Shown piece by piece: positions 1-6,471 of a stretch of DNA of 11,073 bases (position 1 is its first letter; each line of letters starts with the position of its first letter). A program made the translations under genes and the position numbers. This DNA comes from Porphyromonadaceae bacterium UBA4277. GTDB lineage: Bacteria; Bacteroidota; Bacteroidia; Bacteroidales; Muribaculaceae. A model generated the notes under the pieces. It saw only the letters and a list, made by a program, of their open reading frames with translations, searched no databases and was not told the origin of the DNA. Location: positions 1-11,073 of the forward strand of contig DGVT01000044.1 of the NCBI GenBank assembly GCA_002395965.1, in the 5' to 3' direction.

Positions 1-29
1 CGTTTACTTGTTTACTCGTTTACTTTACT
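1..29. repeat. GTTTACT-type short tandem repeat
   Basis: Three 8-bp units (CGTTTACT, TGTTTACT, CGTTTACT) and a partial TTACT end six bases before the umuC start codon. The repeat begins at the window edge, so its full length is unknown. Such low-complexity tracts occur between genes in Bacteroidales. It could be a variable-number tract in the umuC leader, but no function can be read from the sequence. Confidence 0.7.
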
Positions 30-34
30 AAAGA

Positions 35-1312
35 ATGAAACTTTACGGCCTTGTAGATTGCAACAACTTCTTCGTGTCGTGCGAACGCGTGTTCAACCCC
101 ACGCTCAACGGCCTGCCCGTGGTGGTGCTGTCGAACAACGACGGCTGCGTGATCGCGCGCAGTAACGAAGCCAAGGCACTGGGCATACCCATGGGATGTC
201 CGGCTTTTCAGATCAAGGACTATTGCAATCCCAGCCAGGTCATACGCCTCTCGGCCCGCCACCGCATTTACTGCGACCTGTCGAACCGCGTGATGAAAAT
301 CCTCAGTGCCGAAGTTGAGCATGTGGAGCAATACTCGGTGGATGAAGCATTCTTCACCATGCCCTACGACGATGTGCAGCGCAACCACGACGTCATGGCC
401 CGGCTCGTGCAGAAAATCTACAAATACGTAGGCATACCGGTCAGCATCGGCTTTGCCCCCACTAAGACTCTGGCCAAAATCGCCTCGCACATCGCCAAGA
501 AGCATCCTCGCATCACCGATGGCGTGTATTGGCTCGTGCGACCCGAAGCCATCGACATCATCTTGCGGCGCACTGTCATCGACGATGTATGGGGCATAGG
601 CCGTCGCATAGCAGCAGCGCTGGCCGACCGAGGCATTGTCACAGCAGCACAGTTTGCCCAGATGCCGCCAACGCTTGTGCGCAGGCTTTTCTCGGTCAGC
701 ACCGAGCGCACGCAGCGAGAGCTAAAGGGCGAAGACTGCATGAGCATCAGCCCGGTGACAGTGGCTCACAGCTCAATCATGAATTCACGCACTTTTGCTC
801 ATGTAATCACAAGCCGGCACGAAGTGCAGGATGCCATTGTGGTCTTTGCCAAGATGTGTGCACAGCGGTTGCGAAAAGAAAATGCCGTGGCCGACACTGT
901 CACCGTTTACATTCGAGGCGACAGGCACCGACAGGACCTGCCGTTCTACTCCAACTCGTGCCAGATTAAACTGCCCACACCCTCATCATCCACTATGACT
1001 ATCGTGCATCATGCCTTACTGGCATTTGCCAACATTTACCGCGACGACTTCGGCTATCGCAAAGCAGGCGTTCTGCTCACCGGCATCACACCGGCACACA
1101 GCATCCAGCTCAACCTGTTCGACAAGATTGACCAGTCAAGGCAGCAACAACTCATGCAAACCATCGACAGCATCAACAACCACTACGGCTCACACATCGT
1201 CACACTCGCACCCGACGACCAACGCGCGCAGTGGCGACCCGAGAAATCACATTTCCAGAAGCCCAGCAAAACCCTGCGCATCTACACTGCAATGCTACCC
1301 GACAAAACTTGA
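35..1312 (+). CDS. umuC: UmuC-type Y-family DNA polymerase (Pol V catalytic subunit)
   Basis: This is a translesion DNA polymerase that copies damaged templates with low fidelity, normally as Pol V with processed UmuD. The 425 residues match the family's usual length (about 420). The start follows the N-terminal motif MKLYGLVDCNNFF, with catalytic Asp8. The palm motif SVDEAF supplies Asp103 and Glu104, the other metal ligands. SNNDGCVIARS (about 33-43) is the UmuC finger signature. A helix-hairpin-helix (VWGIGRR, about 185-200) is followed by the little-finger domain. QLNLF at 358-362 is the beta-clamp-binding motif, and the tail after it resembles the DUF4113 C-terminus of UmuC. All catalytic residues are present, so the gene looks intact. 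UmuD would be expected just upstream, outside the window. No SOS-box-like operator is visible in the 34 upstream bases, so the gene may be expressed from an upstream promoter. Confidence 0.95.
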   Translation: MKLYGLVDCNNFFVSCERVFNPTLNGLPVVVLSNNDGCVIARSNEAKALGIPMGCPAFQIKDYCNPSQVIRLSARHRIYCDLSNRVMKILSAEVEHVEQYSVDEAFFTMPYDDVQRNHDVMARLVQKIYKYVGIPVSIGFAPTKTLAKIASHIAKKHPRITDGVYWLVRPEAIDIILRRTVIDDVWGIGRRIAAALADRGIVTAAQFAQMPPTLVRRLFSVSTERTQRELKGEDCMSISPVTVAHSSIMNSRTFAHVITSRHEVQDAIVVFAKMCAQRLRKENAVADTVTVYIRGDRHRQDLPFYSNSCQIKLPTPSSSTMTIVHHALLAFANIYRDDFGYRKAGVLLTGITPAHSIQLNLFDKIDQSRQQQLMQTIDSINNHYGSHIVTLAPDDQRAQWRPEKSHFQKPSKTLRIYTAMLPDKT

Positions 1313-1384
1313 TTGATATGATTTTGCTACCTGAAATTTCATATATTTTAACATAATTAAAACAACATAATTCAATTTTTTGAT

Positions 1385-1392
1385 TAATTTTG
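1385..1392 (+). promoter_or_regulatory. candidate -7 promoter box for the LRR-protein gene
   Basis: TAATTTTG fits the Bacteroidetes primary-sigma -7 consensus TAnnTTTG and lies in the AT-rich 169-bp gap after umuC. It would give a leader of roughly 80 nt before the ATG at 1482. No good -33 TTTG is seen at the expected distance, so the call is tentative. A weak AT stem (ATATGA at 1316-1321 with TCATAT at 1339-1344) just after umuC is the only terminator-like feature in this gap. Confidence 0.35.
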
Positions 1393-1481
1393 CCGACAAA
1401 TGCTAAAATAATTATTAAACTCAACCGATCAACAAATAGTTATAATTTGTTATCTAATTATTAATCAAAATATTACAGCTT

Positions 1482-4400
1482 ATGAAAACTAAACGATTAC
1501 TCTCATTTCTTGCAGTGCTGATGTCGATGTCGGCATTCACTGCTACAGCCCACGATGTGGGCGACCTCGCCTATGTGCTCTACACTCCATCGGGCTCTTC
1601 CACACCGATGGTGAAATGTACCGGCCTCAGTGTTGAAGGCAATACAAAGAACACCAACGGAACAATAGGCGATATTTACATCCCCTCGGGCATTACCTAT
1701 AGCGATGGAAACAACTATCGCGTGTATGCCATTGAGAAGAGTGCGTTTGCCGATAAAAAAATCACAGGCTTGACAATCAACTGGGGCGTCCGTGAAATTG
1801 GCGACTTCGCCTTCCAGGGCTGTACAAAAATGACCAAAGTACACTTGGCAAGTTCGGTACAAGTGCTCGGTGCCAACGCATTCTGGAGCTGTTCGGCATT
1901 AAAGCAGGTTTATTGGAACGGATTTAACCTGCCATCGGGGATTTATTCCACCTCATTCCCCGGCAATTCGGGCATGACGCTCTACGTTGGCAACGAAATG
2001 ACCGCGAGCGATACTGAGATTAAAAGCAGTATCTTAGGCTCTAATTTTGCCACCATCACTCGTAACAACCGAGATTGTAGTGATATCGATTTTGGCGACT
2101 ACGCACTCACCATCGGCACCTCCGACAACCAAGGCTATGGAGCCTCTCGCGATGCCACAGTGGTTTTCTTGCGTGCCAATGCCTCAATCACGGGACGTCC
2201 GACTTCATATGCGTCAGGTAATTACAAGGGTGTGACCTACAAGTGGACAAAGATTGGTACGTATGCTCTGCCTGCCAACAGCACCACCACGACCATCGAC
2301 CTGACCGCTGCCACCAATCTGACATATATCGGCAATTTAGCATTCGAAAAAAGCACCGCACTGACTAAACTCACGCTGCCGAAGTCGCTTAATAGCGTGA
2401 ACCTGAGTTTTGTGGATGGTTGCACGGCACTGACAGAATTTGCAGTGGCAAGCGAGAGCACCAGCTACTCGACATACAGCGGTGCACTCTATAACAAAGC
2501 ACAGACTACCCTATGGCGAGTGCCCGAGGGCAAGACGGGCTACTTATATTTTCCATCGACTCTGAAGACTGTAAGTAGTTGGGCCTTAGACCAATGTAAA
2601 AAAGTTACATCAGCTTACTTACCTTATGGGGTAACCTCCATTGGTCAATCTGCATTCCGCGGAGCAAGCGAATTGAAGTATGTCAAGATTCCAAGCTCGG
2701 TGACTTCGCTCAACGCAAGTGGGGTGTTTAATGGTGTGAACAGCACCTGCCGCATCATTTGCAACATGCAGAACCCGCCCACGGTCACGGCAAGCTCCTA
2801 CTTCGGCACCAACAGTGGCATGACCCTTCTCGTACCCTACGGCAAAGAGTCGGCCTACAGCAGCGCAGGCTGGACCGGATTTAAGTATGTGAATCCAAGT
2901 GGTGACCAGGCCTACGACATCGAGGGTGACGACTTCCACTTTACTGTCACAAGCACTGCCTCCACCACTGTTAACGGTACAAGCTATGGCGGGCGCGTGA
3001 AGTTGGTGTGCGGCTACCACTCGAATATGAACTCACAAACGTCCTACACCGTCCCGGGTAGCATCTCCTTCAATGTCAATGGCAGCAGCAAGACATTTGC
3101 CGTGACCATGATTGGTGAAAAAGCATTCCAGAACCACACTTCCAACTTCACCGTCGCCGGATGTGCCAACGTCGATACCGTGGGCAACGCCGCATTCCAA
3201 AACCAGCCAATCACCAGCTACGCCTTCACTCACAATTTGAAAGTCATCCTTAATTATGCGTTCAGCGGCGCAGGGCTTACCGGCACAGTGGCTTTGCCCT
3301 ATGGTATTAAAAAACTTGGACTGTATGCTTTTGCCCACGGTAAATATACGCGCATCATTGTTCCGTCGAGTCTGACCAATCACTTTGGCGACTTCTGTGC
3401 CTATACTACTACACTGAAAGAACTTATATGGAATAAAGCTTTTTCATATGATTATACTGGATGGGATCTTTCCGACGTTCCGACAACTTGCTACATCCGA
3501 GTGCCCATGGGGTATGTGAATCATTTCAAGCAAGGTACACTCAAAGCCCGTGCCGCCTACATCACCGGCGGTGCCTACGACTTCGCCTACGACAATGACT
3601 TCACCGGACGTTATTACCTTACCATCACCAGCAACTCTTCGACCACATTCGACGGTACTACCTACGCCGGCAAGGCAAAGTATGTGTATCACCCAAACAT
3701 CAAGGAATCGACATTGTCATCTAATTATGGCTGGGCTATTTCAGAGGAAGACAGGACCGTGTCGAACGACATACGCAAGTATCTCATCACCGAGCTGGGC
3801 GACTCGCTGCTGGCAGGAGTGACTAACTTCGGTATCGACAACAATATTCCAACGAGCGTCACCCGCATCAGCCACGATGCATTCTACAACGCAAGCAAGG
3901 TGAGCGTTGCCAACCTCACGCTGCCCGACGGACTGACCTACATTGGCGACTATGCGTTCAGCTACACACAGCTCTCGGGCGAAATCAAGATCCCGTCGTC
4001 GGTAACCTACATCGGCAAGTATGTGTTTAACAACTCAAAACTGAACGCACTCTACTTCCCCGGAGCAAAGCCTTCGACGCTCGACAAATATGCCTGGGGC
4101 ACGAGCAATGCCAGCAACTTCACAGTGTGGGTGCCCAACGAGTATGCCAATAGTTATCTCACCACAGCTAACGGCTGGGGAACCGACTATGCCAAGAAAC
4201 TGGCAGTCTGGATCAAGCCCTACGCCACCACGCAGATGTTCAGCTCGGTTGTGCCAACCGACCTGCAGGGCAGCAATATCACCGCCTACTACGCCAGTGC
4301 CTACGACAAGAACAACAGCACGGCACAGGTCACACTCAGCAAGGCAAACATGGCACCCGAAAACACCGGACTGCTGTTGGTGGATATGGAAACGAGCAAG

Positions 4401-4853
4401 GAGTACCGCATCAAGCGACCCACAACCAGCGTCTCGGCTCCGATGACCAACTATCTGGTGGCTACTGCTACAGGTTCGGTCAATGTATATAGCCAAACCG
4501 TGGGTTACTACTGGGAATACCGCACTCCGAGCAACCTGCGCTTCGTGCGACCCACAACAGGCTACACCACTGCCGCAGGCGGCGCATACCTGAAGCTCAG
4601 CAGCGCCGAGGCTGGAAACCTGACTGAGGTCTTTACCAACCTGTGGCCAAAGCAGGCCGGCGGTAAGCTGGGAGATGTGGATGGTAACAACATGGTGGAT
4701 GTGGACGACGTGAATGCGGCTATCAACCTCATCCTCAACTACAACGCCTACAAGAACCAGTACAAGTATCCACAAAATGCCGACATGGATGGTAACAACA
4801 TGGTTGACGTGGACGACGTGAACCTCATCATCAACATCATCCTCGAGCAATAA
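1482..4853 (+). CDS. Secreted BspA-like leucine-rich-repeat protein with dockerin-like C-terminus
   Basis: This is probably an exported surface or extracellular binding protein; its ligand is unknown. A Sec signal peptide covers about 1-23 (KTKR start, hydrophobic core, cleavage near ATA|HD), which supports the ATG at 1482. The protein then reads as four modules, about 25-197, 198-476, 477-697 and 698-912. Each has a beta-rich header and BspA/LRR_5 repeats with the pattern IG..AF..c..L..v.lP.s (for example VREIGDFAFQGC, VTSIGQSAFRGA, LTYIGDYAFSYT). Modules end in a strand like TLLVPYGKESAY or TVWVPNEYANSY. Residues 913-1055 form another beta-rich domain, with an AGGAYLKL motif as in C-termini of Bacteroidales BspA-like proteins. 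Residues 1061-1121 hold two dockerin-like calcium loops starting at Asp1065 and Asp1101. No T9SS-type sorting domain or lipobox is evident. BspA-family proteins bind host matrix or other bacteria in some species; that role here is inference. Confidence 0.9.
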   Translation: MKTKRLLSFLAVLMSMSAFTATAHDVGDLAYVLYTPSGSSTPMVKCTGLSVEGNTKNTNGTIGDIYIPSGITYSDGNNYRVYAIEKSAFADKKITGLTINWGVREIGDFAFQGCTKMTKVHLASSVQVLGANAFWSCSALKQVYWNGFNLPSGIYSTSFPGNSGMTLYVGNEMTASDTEIKSSILGSNFATITRNNRDCSDIDFGDYALTIGTSDNQGYGASRDATVVFLRANASITGRPTSYASGNYKGVTYKWTKIGTYALPANSTTTTIDLTAATNLTYIGNLAFEKSTALTKLTLPKSLNSVNLSFVDGCTALTEFAVASESTSYSTYSGALYNKAQTTLWRVPEGKTGYLYFPSTLKTVSSWALDQCKKVTSAYLPYGVTSIGQSAFRGASELKYVKIPSSVTSLNASGVFNGVNSTCRIICNMQNPPTVTASSYFGTNSGMTLLVPYGKESAYSSAGWTGFKYVNPSGDQAYDIEGDDFHFTVTSTASTTVNGTSYGGRVKLVCGYHSNMNSQTSYTVPGSISFNVNGSSKTFAVTMIGEKAFQNHTSNFTVAGCANVDTVGNAAFQNQPITSYAFTHNLKVILNYAFSGAGLTGTVALPYGIKKLGLYAFAHGKYTRIIVPSSLTNHFGDFCAYTTTLKELIWNKAFSYDYTGWDLSDVPTTCYIRVPMGYVNHFKQGTLKARAAYITGGAYDFAYDNDFTGRYYLTITSNSSTTFDGTTYAGKAKYVYHPNIKESTLSSNYGWAISEEDRTVSNDIRKYLITELGDSLLAGVTNFGIDNNIPTSVTRISHDAFYNASKVSVANLTLPDGLTYIGDYAFSYTQLSGEIKIPSSVTYIGKYVFNNSKLNALYFPGAKPSTLDKYAWGTSNASNFTVWVPNEYANSYLTTANGWGTDYAKKLAVWIKPYATTQMFSSVVPTDLQGSNITAYYASAYDKNNSTAQVTLSKANMAPENTGLLLVDMETSKEYRIKRPTTSVSAPMTNYLVATATGSVNVYSQTVGYYWEYRTPSNLRFVRPTTGYTTAAGGAYLKLSSAEAGNLTEVFTNLWPKQAGGKLGDVDGNNMVDVDDVNAAINLILNYNAYKNQYKYPQNADMDGNNMVDVDDVNLIINIILEQ
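4674..4822 (+). repeat. Duplicated dockerin-type calcium-loop coding segment
   Basis: Two 41-bp copies (4674-4714 and 4782-4822), 108 bp apart, differ at only four positions by hand alignment. They encode DVDGNNMVDVDDVN and DMDGNNMVDVDDVN. Each carries Asp at loop positions 1, 3, 9 and 12 and Asn at 5, as in dockerin F-hand calcium sites, and each is followed by a short hydrophobic helix (INLIL, INIIL). The high DNA identity suggests recent duplication or gene conversion of the half-domain. Confidence 0.8.
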
Positions 4854-4880
4854 TCACCAATTGCACTCAGCAATTTAGAT

Positions 4881-4916
4881 AATCGCATATCGGGGCATGC
4901 CTCGATATGCGATTTT
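4881..4916 (+). terminator. Stem-loop terminator after the LRR-protein gene
   Basis: A perfect 12-bp stem (AATCGCATATCG at 4881-4892 with its complement at 4903-4914) closes a 10-nt loop containing the self-complementary GGCATGCC. The right arm ends in TT and runs into TT, giving a short four-T tract. It begins 27 bp after the stop codon, as expected of an intrinsic terminator. The T tract is short, so strength is uncertain. Confidence 0.75.
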
Positions 4917-5066
4917 AGTTCTGGCGGATTTGCAATCCGCCAGGGCTTAACAGGGGATTTGCAATCCCCAAGCCGGAAAGGCTACATGGGAGCACTCACG
5001 GGCTTGCGGATTGCAAATCCGCAAGTTACCCGGCGGCCGGATTGCAAATCCGGCCGAACGAAAAAC
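4916..5066. repeat. Palindrome cassette, copy 1
   Basis: A 151-bp unit running from TAGTTCTGGCGG to CCGAACGAAAAAC. It contains four palindromes with the common core GGATTTGCAATCC or its exact reverse complement. A is 4921-4943 (10-bp arms, loop TGC), B is 4953-4969 (7-bp arms, loop TGC), C is 5003-5025 (10-bp arms, loop GCA) and D is 5034-5056 (10-bp arms, loop GCA). Smaller stems (AGCC...GGCT) lie between B and C. There is no coding potential. The layout is like REP/BIME mosaics, but no relation to a known REP family could be checked. Confidence 0.9.
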
Positions 5067-5076
5067 TCAGCGATGT

Positions 5077-5227
5077 TAGTTCTGGCGGATTTGCAATCCG
5101 CCAGGGCTTAACAGGGGATTTGCAATCCCCAAGCCGAAACGGCTACATGGTAGCACTCAAGGGCTAGCGGATTGCAAATCCCCAGGTTACCAGGCGGCCG
5201 GATTGCAAATCCGGCCGAACGAAAAAC
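5077..5227. repeat. Palindrome cassette, copy 2
   Basis: A second 151-bp unit, 161 bp downstream of the first, with about eight differences by hand alignment. Palindromes A (5082-5104), B (5114-5130) and D (5195-5217) are perfect. C (5167-5183) carries one arm mismatch (AATCCCC for AATCCGC). The small stem between B and C is a perfect AGCCG/CGGCT here, where copy 1 has only AGCC/GGCT. Confidence 0.9.
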
Positions 5228-5252
5228 AAGCGGGCTGACGACTGTTTAGTTT

Positions 5253-5464
5253 TAGTTCTGGCGGATTTGTAATCCGCCAGGGCTTAACAGGGGATTTGCA
5301 ATCCCAACGCCAGAACGGCTACATGGTAGCCCTCACGGGCTAGCGGATTGCAAATCCGCAGGCTACCCGGCGGCCGGAACGGCTACATGGCAGCCATCAC
5401 GGGCTAGCGGATTACAAATCCGCAGGTTACCCGGCGGCCGGATTGCAAATCAGGCCGAACGAAA
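5253..5464. repeat. Palindrome cassette, copy 3 (expanded)
   Basis: The third unit starts 176 bp after the second. Palindrome A (5258-5280) has loop TGT. B (5291-5305) is shortened to 6-bp arms. There are two C palindromes (5343-5359 and 5407-5423) and one D with a single mismatch (5435-5457). The extra length comes from an internal 64-bp tandem duplication, described separately. It ends with the same CCGAACGAAA tail as the other copies. Confidence 0.88.
5314..5441. repeat. 64-bp tandem duplication inside cassette 3
   Basis: Copies at 5314-5377 and 5378-5441 both begin AACGGCTACATGG and end CCCGGCGGCCGG, with four differences by hand alignment. The duplicated segment holds the small central stems and palindrome C. 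The junction falls inside palindrome D, so the first D is cut to its left arm. In the first copy the central stem is perfect (TAGCCC with GGGCTA). Confidence 0.85.
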
Positions 5465-5474
5465 GCACTATCGG

Positions 5475-5580
5475 AGCATGAATTTTATGCTTTTGCCCCT
5501 TCAGGGCGAAACGTAACTTCTTGATTATCACCCAGGGCGTTGCCCTGGGCTCAGGGCTTACAGTCCTTTCAGGACTTTTT
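5475..5580. repeat. Cluster of short intergenic stem-loops
   Basis: Four hairpins follow one another: AGCAT/ATGCT (5475-5491, then TTT), GCCC/GGGC (5495-5507), CCCAGGGC/GCCCTGGG with loop GTT (5531-5549, perfect 8-bp arms) and AGTCCT/AGGACT with loop TTC (5562-5576, then TTTT). From memory, the third resembles a palindrome repeated between genes in many Bacteroidetes. The fourth, with its T tract, could end transcription entering from upstream. No gene is seen here. Confidence 0.65.
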
Positions 5581-5595
5581 CAAGTGAACTCAATC

Positions 5596-5626
5596 ATTCA
5601 TAATTCATAATTCACAATTCATAATT
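5596..5626. repeat. ATTCATA heptamer tandem repeat
   Basis: Four 7-bp units (ATTCATA, ATTCATA, ATTCACA, ATTCATA) and a trailing ATT lie in the AT-rich leader region of the downstream operon. The tract is short and its function is unknown. Confidence 0.75.
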
Positions 5627-5642
5627 AAATTTATCATAAGGG

Positions 5643-5665
5643 CATAGAATTCCGAGAATTCTATG
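5643..5665. promoter_or_regulatory. Perfect palindrome abutting the operon promoter
   Basis: The arms CATAGAATTC and GAATTCTATG (10 bp, perfect) flank a CGA centre. The palindrome ends one base before the candidate -7 box at 5666, so it occupies the place where a -33 element would be. That position suits an operator for a dimeric regulator. Alternatives are a hairpin in a transcript started further upstream, or another dispersed repeat. The palindrome itself is certain; its role is inference. Confidence 0.55.
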
Positions 5666-5673
5666 TAAATTTG
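5666..5673 (+). promoter_or_regulatory. candidate -7 promoter box for the methyltransferase-hydE operon
   Basis: TAAATTTG is an exact match to TAnnTTTG. A start site about 7 nt downstream would leave a leader of about 20 nt before the ATG at 5701. No TTTG -33 element is seen; the palindrome lies there instead. This is the only promoter candidate noted for the compact gene run that follows. Confidence 0.55.
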
Positions 5674-5700
5674 CCTAACGAAAACAAGAACAGCACTATT

Positions 5701-6465
5701 ATGATAGATATTAACAACGGAATAATAAAGTTAGTACGCTCACTTGCATCAAAAAAGCACCGCGACGACGAAGGCCTCTTTGTGGCCGAAGGCACTAAGT
5801 GTGTGCGCGACACATGGAACGCCTTCAACTGCCGCTGGCTCATTGCCACTCGCTCGTGGTATGAGCAATTAGGCACAGCCGAACACTACGACAAGATTGT
5901 GATCACGCCCAAGTCGCAAATGGCACGAATGTCGCAGTTCGACACACCAAGCGACGTAATTGCAGTGTATGAAACGCCCGAGCGCACATTCACTCCCGAC
6001 GAGGTGAGGAGCCGGCTCAGCATCGTGCTCGACAACATTCAAGACCCCGGCAACTTAGGCACTATCATGCGTCTCGCCGACTGGTATGGAATTACCAACA
6101 TATTTGCAAGCCCAACCACAGTAGATGTGTATAACCACAAGGTGGTGCAAGCAACCATGGGCGCAATAGCGCGGGTAAAAGTGCACTATTGCGACCTTGA
6201 AGAGCTCATTGGCGAGTTTAACGATCTGCCTGTGTATGGGACTTTCCTTGATGGCGAGAACATATATAATAAGGAGCTTGCCCCCAAAGGGTTTGTCATC
6301 TTCGGTAACGAGGGACGAGGCATCAGCGACAAAGTGTCAAAACTTGCTACTCACCGATTGCTCATCCCCGCGGCTCCACACAAAGGTGCCGGCAGCGAGT
6401 CGCTCAACGTGGGCATTGCCGCGGCTATCACCATCAGCGAAATAATGCGTAACCGCTTAAAATAA
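5701..6465 (+). CDS. TrmH/SpoU-family RNA 2'-O-ribose methyltransferase
   Basis: This cytoplasmic SPOUT enzyme would transfer a methyl group from S-adenosylmethionine to a ribose 2'-OH in rRNA or tRNA; the target base cannot be read from the sequence. Residues 8-100 form the SpoU substrate-binding N-domain (KLVRSLASKKHR, then FVAEG). Three knot motifs follow. Motif 1 is 111-124 (DNIQDPGNLGTIMR, with Asn112 and Arg124). Motif 2 is 198-209 (FVIFGNEGRGIS, with Glu204). Motif 3 is 221-240 (LIPAAPHKG, then SLNVGIAAAI). At 254 residues it is a normal length for two-domain members such as RlmB-like or YsgA-like proteins. The frame opens at a TTG at 5671, but that codon overlaps the -7 box, so the ATG at 5701 is chosen. 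It is the first gene of the run and ends 6 bp before the next. Confidence 0.92.
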   Translation: MIDINNGIIKLVRSLASKKHRDDEGLFVAEGTKCVRDTWNAFNCRWLIATRSWYEQLGTAEHYDKIVITPKSQMARMSQFDTPSDVIAVYETPERTFTPDEVRSRLSIVLDNIQDPGNLGTIMRLADWYGITNIFASPTTVDVYNHKVVQATMGAIARVKVHYCDLEELIGEFNDLPVYGTFLDGENIYNKELAPKGFVIFGNEGRGISDKVSKLATHRLLIPAAPHKGAGSESLNVGIAAAITISEIMRNRLK

Positions 6466-6471
6466 GACCCA

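Noticed and set aside
20..505. An antisense open frame opposite the start of umuC
   Set aside because: It is a shadow of the conserved umuC catalytic region and has no recognisable domain.
4035..4850. A long antisense open frame opposite the C-terminus of the LRR protein
   Set aside because: It lies wholly inside a well-supported gene; its His/Val-rich product mirrors the Asp/Asn-rich codons of the sense strand and matches no family I know.
4916..5464. A CRISPR array in the repeat-filled gap
   Set aside because: The repeated unit is about 150 bp, copies are nearly identical throughout, and there are no short unique spacers or nearby cas genes.
5671..5700. An upstream TTG start adding ten residues to the RNA methyltransferase
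   Set aside because: The TTG overlaps the TAAATTTG promoter box, and the extra residues do not resemble the family N-terminus; the ATG at 5701 fits better.
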